From Pontibacter sp. E15-1 (lineage in GTDB: Bacteria > Bacteroidota > Bacteroidia > Cytophagales > Hymenobacteraceae), in contig NZ_JAKVIR010000026.1 of assembly GCF_022601975.1 (NCBI RefSeq), positions 1 through 64,000 of the forward strand: DNA of 64,000 nucleotides, in the 5' to 3' direction. How positions within the stretch are numbered: position 1 is the first letter of the stretch; each line of letters begins with the position of its first letter. Made by a program: the position numbers and the translations under genes. The notes below the pieces were generated by a model that saw only the letters and a program-made list of their open reading frames with translations, was not told the origin of the DNA and made no database searches. This document shows, one piece after another, positions 26,160 through 33,761 of this stretch.

Positions 26160-26516
26160 ATGCACACACAGCCTGAACAGCCAGAGCCTATTACCTGGCA
26201 GCACTTCGAGCAGACCGATATCCGCGTAGGCACAATCGTAGAGGCAAAGGATTTTCCGGAGGCGCGCCGCCCTGCTTATCAGCTTTTGGTGGACCTTGGC
26301 CCGATGGGAATGAAAAAGTCGAGCGCGCAGATCACGGAGCGGTATACCCCCGAGGAGCTGGTAGGCCTGCAGGTGCTCTGCGTAACCAACCTGGGGAAGA
26401 AGCAAATCGGCAGGTTCATGTCGGAGGTGCTGGTTACCGGGTTTGAAGACGAGAACGGTGCAATTGTGCTGGCGCAGCCCACTGCCCCGGTGCCCAACGG
26501 GGCCAAACTGAAGTAA
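26160..26516 (+). CDS. csaA: CsaA-type tRNA-binding domain protein
   Basis: A 118-residue stand-alone OB-fold tRNA-binding domain, known as the export chaperone CsaA. Hallmarks are FEQTDIRVGTIVEAKDFPEA, KKSSAQIT, GLQVLCVTNLGKKQIGRFMS and the final VPNGAKLK. The family acts as a dimer binding unfolded proteins or RNA; its physiological role in Bacteroidota is not settled. Monocistronic. Confidence 0.93.
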   Translation: MHTQPEQPEPITWQHFEQTDIRVGTIVEAKDFPEARRPAYQLLVDLGPMGMKKSSAQITERYTPEELVGLQVLCVTNLGKKQIGRFMSEVLVTGFEDENGAIVLAQPTAPVPNGAKLK

Positions 26517-26609
26517 ACGCCCCTACCTTCGGGGGGAGAGACATAAACCGACCGCTCCACTTGTTGTTGCGTACACCCTAACACGGCGCAGAAAGATTTT
26601 TGCGCCAGT

Positions 26610-26643
26610 TTTGAGCCATTGTGCGCTCAAATTTCTAATTTTG
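26610..26643 (+). promoter_or_regulatory. Promoter of the DUF4290-murA operon
   Basis: TTTG (26610-26613) and TAATTTTG (26636-26643) match the Bacteroidota -33 and -7 elements, with 22 bases between them. The ATG is 19 bases further on, giving a short leader. Confidence 0.55.
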
Positions 26644-26662
26644 AATCCATATAAAAGAAATA

Positions 26663-27340
26663 ATGGAAGCTAGTACCACTTTTAAACAAGACCTGTTGCT
26701 GCGTGAGTACGGCCGCAACGTGCAGGACCTGGTCAACTACATCACAAGTGTGGAAGACCGCAGCGAGCGCACCCGCCTCTCCCAGTTACTCATTAACCTG
26801 ATGGCCAAGCTGAACCCGCAGCTGCGCGACACCCAGGATTACCAGCAAAAGCTCTGGAACCACCTGTTTGTGATGTCGGGCTCTACGCTGGATGTGGACT
26901 CACCCTACCCGCTGAGCGCCATGGAGTACCTCAACGACAAGCCGCAGAAAATAGAGTATCCGCTGTCGACTCCCCGCTACAAGCACTATGGCAAAAATGT
27001 GGAGTTGCTGATTGAGCGCGCCACTGAGTTGCAGGACCCTACAGAGCGCGACGCCGCCATAGTATCGCTAGGCAAGCTGATGAAAACCCTGTACCGCTCT
27101 TATAACAAAGACAGTATTACCGATATCGTGATTCTGGACGATATCCGGCAGTTGTCCAAAGGCCAGCTCGACATGGACCTGGGGTATATCGAGCGCAACA
27201 ACCTGTTTGAGTCGAACGTGAAGCCCCAGCAGGAAAATATGCAGAACCCGCGCAGCAACCAACCGCAGAACCGCGACCGCAGCAACGACAACAGGAACCG
27301 CAAGAACACGCGTCCTTCTACTAACCAGAGAAATAAATAA
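26663..27340 (+). CDS. DUF4290 domain protein
   Basis: A 225-residue cytosolic, mostly helical protein of the DUF4290 family. LLLREYGRNVQDLV at the start, DYQQKLWNHLFVMS in the middle and YPLSTPRYKHYGKNVE are its conserved blocks. The C-terminal 45 residues are Asn/Arg/Gln-rich (repeated NRDRSN-type words) and likely disordered, maybe nucleic-acid binding. It lies 6 bases upstream of murA, so the two are in one operon; a link to cell-wall synthesis is inferred from this alone. Confidence 0.85.
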   Translation: MEASTTFKQDLLLREYGRNVQDLVNYITSVEDRSERTRLSQLLINLMAKLNPQLRDTQDYQQKLWNHLFVMSGSTLDVDSPYPLSAMEYLNDKPQKIEYPLSTPRYKHYGKNVELLIERATELQDPTERDAAIVSLGKLMKTLYRSYNKDSITDIVILDDIRQLSKGQLDMDLGYIERNNLFESNVKPQQENMQNPRSNQPQNRDRSNDNRNRKNTRPSTNQRNK

Positions 27341-27346
27341 CAATAC

Positions 27347-28651
27347 ATGGCTTCATTCGAAGTAATTGGCGGTAACAAGCTTAAAGGAGACATTCAACCG
27401 CAAGGCGCCAAAAACGAGGCGCTGCAGATACTGTGCGCGGTGTTGCTTACCGCTGAGCCCGTTACCGTGTCTAATGTGCCCGATATCCGGGACGTAAACA
27501 AACTTATTGAGCTGCTGCATGACATGGGCGTGTCGGTGGAGCGCACTGCCCCGGACACGTATGTTTTCCGGGCAGACGCCATTAACCTCGGCTACCTCGA
27601 AACAGAGAAATTTGTGGAGCAGGGCCGCGCTATACGGGGCTCTGTGATGATCGTGGGCCCGATGCTTGCCCGCTTCGGCCAGGCGAAGATGCCCAAGCCG
27701 GGTGGCGACAAGATTGGCCGCCGCCGCCTCGACACGCACTTTATCGCGTTTGAGAAGTTGGGCGCGCGCTTTGAGTACGACTCGCAAGAGAGCTTTTTTA
27801 ACGTGACCACAGATGGCCTGAAAGGCGTCTACATGCTACTGGACGAAGCCTCCGTGACCGGCACCGCCAACATCCTGATGGCGGCTGTACTGGCCGAGGG
27901 ACTCACCACCATCTACAACGCAGCCTGTGAGCCATACATCCAGCAGCTTTGCCGCATGCTCAACCGCATGGGGGCCAAAATCAGTGGTGTGGGTTCTAAC
28001 CTGCTCACGATTGAAGGTGTGGACGAACTGCACGGCACCGAGCACCGCATGCTGCCCGACATGATCGAGATTGGCTCTTTCATCGGACTTGCCGGTATGA
28101 CCGGCTCCGAGATCACGATCAAGAACTGCATGATCCCGGAGCTGGGCCTGATTCCGGAGACGTTCCAGCGGCTGGGCATCAAGATGGAGTTCCGTGGCGA
28201 CGACATTTACATTCCGGAGCAGGACCATTACGAGATCGACACCTACATCGACGGCAGTATCCTGAACATCTCAGACCATACCTGGCCGGGCCTGACCCCA
28301 GACCTGTTGAGCGTGGCGCTGGTTACGGCTACCCAGGCCAAAGGCACTGTGCTGATCCATCAGAAAATGTTTGAGAGCCGCCTGTTCTTCGTCGACAAGC
28401 TGATTGACATGGGGGCCCAGATCATACTCTGCGATCCGCACCGCGCCACCATTATTGGCCAGAACAACCAGATTCCGTTGCGCGGCATCCGCATGACCTC
28501 CCCCGACATCCGGGCAGGCGTGGCACTGCTTATCGCCGCCATGTCGGCAGAGGGCCGCAGCATCATTGACAACGTGGAGCAGATAGACCGCGGCTACCAG
28601 AACATCGACGGCCGCCTCAACGCTATCGGCGCTCAGATCAGAAGGATATAA
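27347..28651 (+). CDS. murA: UDP-N-acetylglucosamine 1-carboxyvinyltransferase, Asp-type
   Basis: Adds enolpyruvate from PEP to UDP-GlcNAc, the first committed step of peptidoglycan synthesis. 434 residues with the duplicated EPSP-synthase fold; GGNKLKGDIQPQGAKNEAL, MLPDMIEIGSF and TSPDIRAGVALLIAAM are landmarks. In the active-site loop PKPGGDKIGRRRLDTHF the catalytic Cys of E. coli-type MurA is replaced by Asp at residue 121, which in other bacteria gives fosfomycin insensitivity. Operon with the DUF4290 gene; terminator at 28671. Confidence 0.96.
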   Translation: MASFEVIGGNKLKGDIQPQGAKNEALQILCAVLLTAEPVTVSNVPDIRDVNKLIELLHDMGVSVERTAPDTYVFRADAINLGYLETEKFVEQGRAIRGSVMIVGPMLARFGQAKMPKPGGDKIGRRRLDTHFIAFEKLGARFEYDSQESFFNVTTDGLKGVYMLLDEASVTGTANILMAAVLAEGLTTIYNAACEPYIQQLCRMLNRMGAKISGVGSNLLTIEGVDELHGTEHRMLPDMIEIGSFIGLAGMTGSEITIKNCMIPELGLIPETFQRLGIKMEFRGDDIYIPEQDHYEIDTYIDGSILNISDHTWPGLTPDLLSVALVTATQAKGTVLIHQKMFESRLFFVDKLIDMGAQIILCDPHRATIIGQNNQIPLRGIRMTSPDIRAGVALLIAAMSAEGRSIIDNVEQIDRGYQNIDGRLNAIGAQIRRI

Positions 28652-28670
28652 ATCTATTCCCATAAAATGT

Positions 28671-28703
28671 AAAAAGGAGCACCCGCTAGTGGTGCTCCTT
28701 TTT
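28671..28703 (+). terminator. Terminator after murA
   Basis: AAAAAGGAGCACC (28671-28683) pairs with GGTGCTCCTTTTT (28691-28703) and continues into more T. Confidence 0.9.
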
Positions 28704-28715
28704 TTTGCCGCAGGT

Positions 28716-28759
28716 ATAAACACGTAGCGCACTCCCACAGAAGTGCGCTACTTGTTTAT
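28716..28759 (-). terminator. Terminator of the THUMP methyltransferase gene
   Basis: ATAAACA + GTAGCGCACT (28716-28733) mirrors AGTGCGCTAC + TGTTTAT (28742-28759) around CCCACAGA. It lies 19 bases past the end of the minus-strand gene. Confidence 0.8.
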
Positions 28760-28778
28760 ATCTGCTTTTCCTGTTGGG

Positions 28779-29960
28779 TTATTCCTCCCCCTCGCTCCTT
28801 CTGGAACCCTGGTATAACTCGTACTTCAGCAGGCGGCAGTCTATTGGTCCGTTAAATAGCGGGGTGCGGCGCGAGGTTTTCAGGCCCACGTTTTTGGCCG
28901 CCTCCAGATTTCCGGTGAGCACGAAGGCATCATACCCCTGGTAGCTGTTCTTGAGGGTGTCACCGATGTTTTTGTAAAGCAGGTTGATGTCGTCGGAGAG
29001 AATGCGCTCGTTGTAGGGCGGGTTCATCACCACAACACCCGGCTCGGGCAGCGCCTCCGTCTTGAAGAAATCGGCTTCCTCCACCCGGATCACATTCTCC
29101 AGCCCGGCATTTTCGATATTGGTGCGAGCCGCCTCCGCGTAATCAGGGTCAATGTCATACCCCTGGATGATGGCCTTCGGTTCAAAAGACGCTTTCGCCT
29201 CGGCAGTTTTCCAGATCATCTCAAAAAGCTTGGCATCATAGTCTTTCCACTTCTCGAAACCGTATGGGTCGCGGCGGTACAAGCCAGGCGCGATGTTCTG
29301 CGCCATCATGGCGGCCTCAATCAGCAGCGTGCCTGACCCGCACATCGGGTCGATGAAAGGTGATTTCCGGTCCCAGTTGGTCAGGCTGATGATGCCTGCG
29401 GCGAGCACTTCGTTCAGCGGGGCCACGTTGGTCTGGAGGCGATAACCGCGCCGGTGCAGGGAGTCGCCGGAAGAGTCGAGCGAGAGGGTAACCAGGTTTT
29501 CGTGCATGTGCAGGTTAAAGCGGATGTCGGCGTGCACCAGATCCACGGAAGGCCGGCGTCCCGTGTTTTTCCGGAACTGGTCCACGATGGCGTCTTTGGT
29601 GAGCTGCGCCACATACAGCGAATGCTCGAAGGTGGAGTGGCTGATGGCGGCGCTGATGGCAAAAGTCTGGTCCAGGTCCAGGTACTCCGACCAGTCTATT
29701 TTCTGCACCTGCTCATACAGATTTTTCTCGTCGCGCGCCTTAAAGGTTCGGAAAGGCTTAAGGATCCGGATGGCGGTGCGGCACCACAGGTTCGCCTCGT
29801 AAAGCTGGCGCAGGTTGCCCGAGCAGGTCACGGCGCGGTTGCCCACTTTGATGTACTCCATGTCCAGGGCACGGAGTTCTTCGGCCAGCGCCTCCTCCAG
29901 CCCTGCCAGCGTAGTGACGGTGATGTTAAAATTATCGGTATGTTTCGGTTTCTTCGCCAT
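28779..29960 (-). CDS. THUMP-domain 23S rRNA guanine N2-methyltransferase, RlmL-like
   Basis: An SAM-dependent methyltransferase of 393 aa probably acting on 23S rRNA. The THUMP domain fills about residues 10-155; then the UPF0020 methyltransferase domain has the SAM-binding FIDPMCGSGTLLIEAAMMA and the catalytic VVMNPPYNERIL. It corresponds to the N-terminal half of E. coli RlmL; the RlmK half is absent. Start MAKKPKHTDN is directly supported by a good promoter at 29983-30014. The exact target base is inferred. Confidence 0.9.
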   Translation of the reverse strand: MAKKPKHTDNFNITVTTLAGLEEALAEELRALDMEYIKVGNRAVTCSGNLRQLYEANLWCRTAIRILKPFRTFKARDEKNLYEQVQKIDWSEYLDLDQTFAISAAISHSTFEHSLYVAQLTKDAIVDQFRKNTGRRPSVDLVHADIRFNLHMHENLVTLSLDSSGDSLHRRGYRLQTNVAPLNEVLAAGIISLTNWDRKSPFIDPMCGSGTLLIEAAMMAQNIAPGLYRRDPYGFEKWKDYDAKLFEMIWKTAEAKASFEPKAIIQGYDIDPDYAEAARTNIENAGLENVIRVEEADFFKTEALPEPGVVVMNPPYNERILSDDINLLYKNIGDTLKNSYQGYDAFVLTGNLEAAKNVGLKTSRRTPLFNGPIDCRLLKYELYQGSRRSEGEE

Positions 29961-29982
29961 GGCTTTTCCTTCTTTCAGGCTG

Positions 29983-30014
29983 CAAAGATAGCCTTAAACC
30001 GCAGGAGTTCCGAA
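29983..30014 (-). promoter_or_regulatory. Promoter of the THUMP methyltransferase gene
   Basis: Read on the minus strand, TTCG (30014-30011) and TATCTTTG (29990-29983) are separated by 20 bases; the -7 box is a perfect TAnnTTTG. The ATG lies 22 bases downstream. Confidence 0.55.
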
Positions 30015-30173
30015 CAGACCGCTTTTGATTGTGCCGCAGTGGTCAGGCAATTTTATTTATTTAACATAATTGTTCTACTAATGGCAATTGAAAGGGGTAG
30101 AATAAATCACCCCCTGGTAGGTATGGGTTACGGCATCCGCCATATTTGCTTAAATTGCGCTAAATTTATACCC

Positions 30174-31190
30174 ATGACACTGCAGACCGATTTCCAACTC
30201 AAACAGTACAACACCTTTGGCATCGAGGCGAAAGCCAGATACTTCGCGCGCTTCGAAAGTGTGGGCGAACTGCAGCAGCTTTTGCAACTGCCCGAGGTGC
30301 AGCCGTTGGAAAAGCTCGTGTTGGGTGGTGGCAGCAACCTGCTTTTCACTAAAGACTTTGATGGCTTCGTGCTGCAAAACGGCATCAAAGGGATTGAAGT
30401 GCTGCGGGAAAATGAGGAAGAGGTATATATAAAAGCGGGCGGCGGCGAGACATGGCACGACTTTGTGCTGTATGCGCTGCAGCATAACTATGGCGGCGTC
30501 GAGAACCTGTCGCTGATCCCCGGCACGGTGGGCGCGGCCCCGCTCCAGAATATCGGGGCTTACGGCGTGGAGTTGAAGGACGTTTTTGAGGAGCTGGAGG
30601 CCGTGCATTTGCAGACCGGCCAGGTACATTCCTTCGACAATGCCACGTGCAAGTTCGGGTACCGTGAGAGCATCTTCAAAAACGACCTGAAAGGCCAGTA
30701 CGTGGTGACTTCCGTTATCTTCCGCCTGTCCAAAACCCATACCCTGAACACCTCCTATGGCGCCATCAAAACAACGCTGGAGGAGATGCAGGTGCAGCAC
30801 CCCAGCATCCAGGACGTGAGTGCCGCCGTGTGCCATATCCGGCAGAGCAAGCTCCCCGACCCGAAGCAGATAGGCAACGCCGGCAGTTTCTTCAAAAACC
30901 CGGAAATACCGCTGCAACTGTTCGAGCAACTGCGGCAACAGTTCCCGGGCATCCCCTCCTACCCCGTTTCTGAAACTACCGTGAAGGTGCCCGCAGGCTG
31001 GCTGATCGAACAGTGCGGCTGGAAAGGAAAGGTGATCGGCAATTACGGCGTGCACAAGAACCAGGCGCTGGTGCTGGTCAACTACGGCGGGGCAAAGGGC
31101 GAGCACGTGCGGCAACTGGCCTTCGACATCATTGCGTCCATCGAGGAGAAATTCGGCATCCGGCTGCACCCCGAGGTAAACATCCTTTAA
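30174..31190 (+). CDS. murB: UDP-N-acetylenolpyruvoylglucosamine reductase
   Basis: NADPH- and FAD-dependent reduction that completes UDP-N-acetylmuramate synthesis after MurA. 338 residues, type I. FAD-binding GGGSNLLFTKDF, then LSLIPGTVGAAPLQNIGAYG, FGYRESIFK, the catalytic Ser in GNAGSFFKNP and the final Glu in LHPEVNIL are all present. The ATG at 30174 is chosen; the frame extends much further upstream but that part runs antisense to the methyltransferase gene. Separate from murA by about 1.5 kb. Confidence 0.95.
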   Translation: MTLQTDFQLKQYNTFGIEAKARYFARFESVGELQQLLQLPEVQPLEKLVLGGGSNLLFTKDFDGFVLQNGIKGIEVLRENEEEVYIKAGGGETWHDFVLYALQHNYGGVENLSLIPGTVGAAPLQNIGAYGVELKDVFEELEAVHLQTGQVHSFDNATCKFGYRESIFKNDLKGQYVVTSVIFRLSKTHTLNTSYGAIKTTLEEMQVQHPSIQDVSAAVCHIRQSKLPDPKQIGNAGSFFKNPEIPLQLFEQLRQQFPGIPSYPVSETTVKVPAGWLIEQCGWKGKVIGNYGVHKNQALVLVNYGGAKGEHVRQLAFDIIASIEEKFGIRLHPEVNIL

Positions 31191-31346
31191 AGCAGTGCGG
31201 CGGCATTTTGCCTGCGCTCACTTTTTGGCTGATAGGAATGCTGTGAAAGGGGTATGATTTTATTCTTGAAACCCATACCTGCACTTTCTCAATAACCGTA
31301 TCAGAACTTTATTCCTACACCATAACTATTTTCAACTTAACATCTG

Positions 31347-31760
31347 ATGATGAAAAACAGACTTTTCTCCTTGCTGTTCGCCCTGCTCTGCCTGACTGCC
31401 TTTGTTGGCTGCGATAAAAAAGACAGCGATAGCGTTTCGCCAAACGTGAGCCTGCTCACGAAGGGACAGTGGACGGGCAGCGCCATCTATATAGAAGGCG
31501 AAGACAAAACGGCTGAGATAAAAGAGCAGGCGTCCTTCGACTTCACCAAATATGCCACTTCTTTTGACAGAGAAGGCAACTACGAAGACTTTTATGAGGG
31601 CGACAGCGTTATGAAAGGTACCTGGGAATATGCAAACGACGAGCGGGTAATTGAGTTTGACAAGGCAACGGCTGATACATACACGGTCGTGATCTCCAAA
31701 CTTGATGAAGACGAGTTTACTTACGTGCAGAACGGCGTAGAGTACCGGTTTAAGCGATAG
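31347..31760 (+). CDS. Lipocalin-like lipoprotein (hypothetical)
   Basis: A 137-residue predicted lipoprotein: signal peptide then VGC lipobox (C22). The mature part opens LLTKGQWTGSAIYIEG and has a repeated-strand pattern ending YVQNGVEYRFKR, like the small lipocalin-like families of Bacteroidota. The general plan (LL.. W.., then TYVQNG) resembles the next gene. Ligand unknown. No signature of an enzyme. Confidence 0.7.
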   Translation: MMKNRLFSLLFALLCLTAFVGCDKKDSDSVSPNVSLLTKGQWTGSAIYIEGEDKTAEIKEQASFDFTKYATSFDREGNYEDFYEGDSVMKGTWEYANDERVIEFDKATADTYTVVISKLDEDEFTYVQNGVEYRFKR

Positions 31761-31855
31761 CGATTCGCATTTTGGGTGCCTGGGGTTCAGGTGAACATTT
31801 TATAACCTTCTTCGCCCGCTTACGCTATATATGTCGTCTTACAACTTGACTGCTT

Positions 31856-32311
31856 ATGAAACTAATATCTATTAAACCCCTGCTCATCGCCCTGTGCCTT
31901 CTCGTAACCCTGGCTTCCTGTGACAAGGAAAAGGATGAGGAGGTCGAGCCATCCCGCACGGAACTGCTGACGGCTAACAACTGGAAGGGCGACAGGATTC
32001 TGGTGGCGGGCACCGATGCCGCTAATTACCCGAATGCAGGCGACTTTGTTCCTGATCCAAAATCCCTTTCCATCACGTTCAAGACAGATGGCACCTATGC
32101 CGCTTCTTACGTGCAGAATGGGCAAACCATACCTGCCTCAGGCAACTGGGAATTTAGCAGCGACGAGCAGAGCATTACAGGCAACCTGTTTGGCATCTCT
32201 TCAGACGCTAAGATTGAAACCCTGACGGACACCAACCTGACCCTTTCCACTACTGTCGATGTGCCGGACTTTCCGCTGCCAGTGCCCGTGGAAATACGCC
32301 TGGTTCGCTAG
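31856..32311 (+). CDS. Lipocalin-like lipoprotein (hypothetical)
   Basis: A 151-residue predicted lipoprotein with lipobox LASC (C20). The mature part has ELLTANNWKGDRILVAG, then a long strand run SLSITFKTDGTYAASYVQNG and GNWEFSSDEQSITG, typical of lipocalin-like or DUF5004-type Bacteroidota proteins. It is probably a distant paralogue of the preceding gene and lies 95 bases downstream. A clear terminator follows. Confidence 0.7.
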   Translation: MKLISIKPLLIALCLLVTLASCDKEKDEEVEPSRTELLTANNWKGDRILVAGTDAANYPNAGDFVPDPKSLSITFKTDGTYAASYVQNGQTIPASGNWEFSSDEQSITGNLFGISSDAKIETLTDTNLTLSTTVDVPDFPLPVPVEIRLVR

Positions 32312-32328
32312 ATTAACCTTAATTTCCC

Positions 32329-32367
32329 AAACAGCAAAGGCTCCGATTATCGGGGCCTTTGCTGTTT
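32329..32367 (+). terminator. Terminator after the lipoprotein pair
   Basis: AAACAGCAAAGG (32329-32340) pairs with CCTTTGCTGTTT (32356-32367); CCGA-TTA-TCGG continues the stem inside. Confidence 0.85.
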
Positions 32368-32848
32368 CTAACGCTTTTTATACCCTATTTACGGGAATCC
32401 GCGCATTTAAAAGTGTGTGAGGTAGTGCAAAACAACTCTCACGTATCTCCTTCCTATAGCCCCATACCCCCGGCGACTGCAGCTAAACCACGCTGCGTGG
32501 GAAATCGCACCCAGCACCAGAAGAGTCCTTACCCCAAACGTTGCACGGAAAGCACATTACAGAGTTCAGGTTTGGAATGCCCCATCCGCCCACTTTATAC
32601 CATTACATGTCAGGTATGCGCCAGCTGTCAGCAGGTATGATTTGCCTCCTAAACTGACGCTATACCTGCCATTCCCACCAAAAACCCAGCGTGCAATTTT
32701 GGATCACTTGTATAGCAATTATACATCCTCTTGAAATTTTAGCGTAAGTATTTTAGCATGAATAAAATATAGATTTCAAATATTGTGTATATTAACCTAA
32801 TCTTCGGGTACGGTTACCCAATCTTATACCTTTCAACAAAATATTTCC
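32368..32848. other. Gene-free stretch before the collagen-like lipoprotein
   Basis: About 480 bases. The left part has no recognisable feature. From 32680 it becomes very AT-rich. GGGTA-CGGT-TACCC at about 32806-32819 is a short palindrome just before TACCTTTC (a 7/8 match to the -7 box), possibly a controlled promoter. Weak open frames here have implausible composition. Confidence 0.4.
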
Positions 32849-33472
32849 ATGAAAAGACTCTTACAATTTATCTTGGTATTAACTGTCGCCCTGAGCCTGG
32901 GCGCATGTAAAGGTGATGATGGTGCAGATGGTCCTCCGGGACCAACGGGAGCGCAAGGTCCGCAGGGCCCGCAGGGGCCAAAAGGGGATCCGGGCGAGAC
33001 TGCAAAAGCGCGGGTGCTGGATTTCATTGTAGACTTCGAGCCTGACGATGATAATAACTATTCCTCAGGCATTGACTTTGGCGAGTATGAAGAGTTTGAC
33101 CTGACTGTCTCCGACACGGACGTAGTGATGGCCTATGCCCTGGCAGGCGTTATGGACGACCCGGAGGACGCAAACAACAGTATTGCGCTGTGGAGCCCCA
33201 TGCCCCAGACATTTACTGTACAGGGCGCAGGTACCGCTACGTATAACTATGCGTACTCCAGGCTGTTTCTGCTCTTATTTATCCAGACGCAGCTGAATCT
33301 GGCGGAATACCCGGGATTAACCGACGACCAGATTTTCAGGTTGGTGATCATTCCGGGGGAGGCCGTGAACGGAAGAACGTCCAAACCACCTGTTGCGCTT
33401 ACCGATTACAAACAGGTAATCTCCTACTATAACCTGGATGACCGTAACGTTCAGAAGATCCAAGCGAAATAA
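32849..33472 (+). CDS. Lipoprotein with collagen-like Gly-X-Y repeat
   Basis: A 207-residue lipoprotein (lipobox LGAC, C20). Right after the Cys comes a short Gly-X-Y tract of about nine triplets (GADGPPGPTGAQGPQ and onward to GDPGE), then about 150 residues that I do not recognise, with strand-like pattern, several Asp and Tyr, and no Cys. The tract could trimerise as in other bacterial collagen-like proteins and lift the C-terminal domain off the membrane. It stands directly upstream of the SusC locus but has its own terminator. Confidence 0.75.
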   Translation: MKRLLQFILVLTVALSLGACKGDDGADGPPGPTGAQGPQGPQGPKGDPGETAKARVLDFIVDFEPDDDNNYSSGIDFGEYEEFDLTVSDTDVVMAYALAGVMDDPEDANNSIALWSPMPQTFTVQGAGTATYNYAYSRLFLLLFIQTQLNLAEYPGLTDDQIFRLVIIPGEAVNGRTSKPPVALTDYKQVISYYNLDDRNVQKIQAK

Positions 33473-33479
33473 TGCAGAT

Positions 33480-33510
33480 GCGTGAGCTGCCCTCGGTGGG
33501 CAGCTCACGC
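33480..33510 (+). terminator. Terminator after the collagen-like gene
   Basis: GCGTGAGCTGCCC (33480-33492) pairs perfectly with GGGCAGCTCACGC (33498-33510) around TCGGT; ACTTCTTCT follows. Confidence 0.85.
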
Positions 33511-33761
33511 ACTTCTTCTGCCTCGACTATAGTTCAGATGGCCTTGCGCAGCGGGTAGCAGCGTTACTTTATGCCAATTGTTTAGTCCCGCTTACACGGC
33601 CTGTATGGCTTGAAAGCTGCAGCGCCTGTGCGATTCGGTTTGCTTTGGCCTCTTCGGGCTTATTCTATACTTCTCCGCTGAAAGCAAATTTTACATGCTT
33701 TCAGGTATATCGGCAAGTATAAACATGTTATTCATTTTCTAATGAGCACAGCTACATCATT

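Noticed and set aside
29454..30173. Upstream in-frame extension of murB
   Set aside because: This part is antisense to the methyltransferase gene and its promoter; MurB homology begins only at the ATG 30174.
32359..32640. 93-codon open frame in the gap before the collagen-like gene
   Set aside because: It starts inside a terminator stem, has no recognisable domain and an implausible Cys/Pro/Ser composition.
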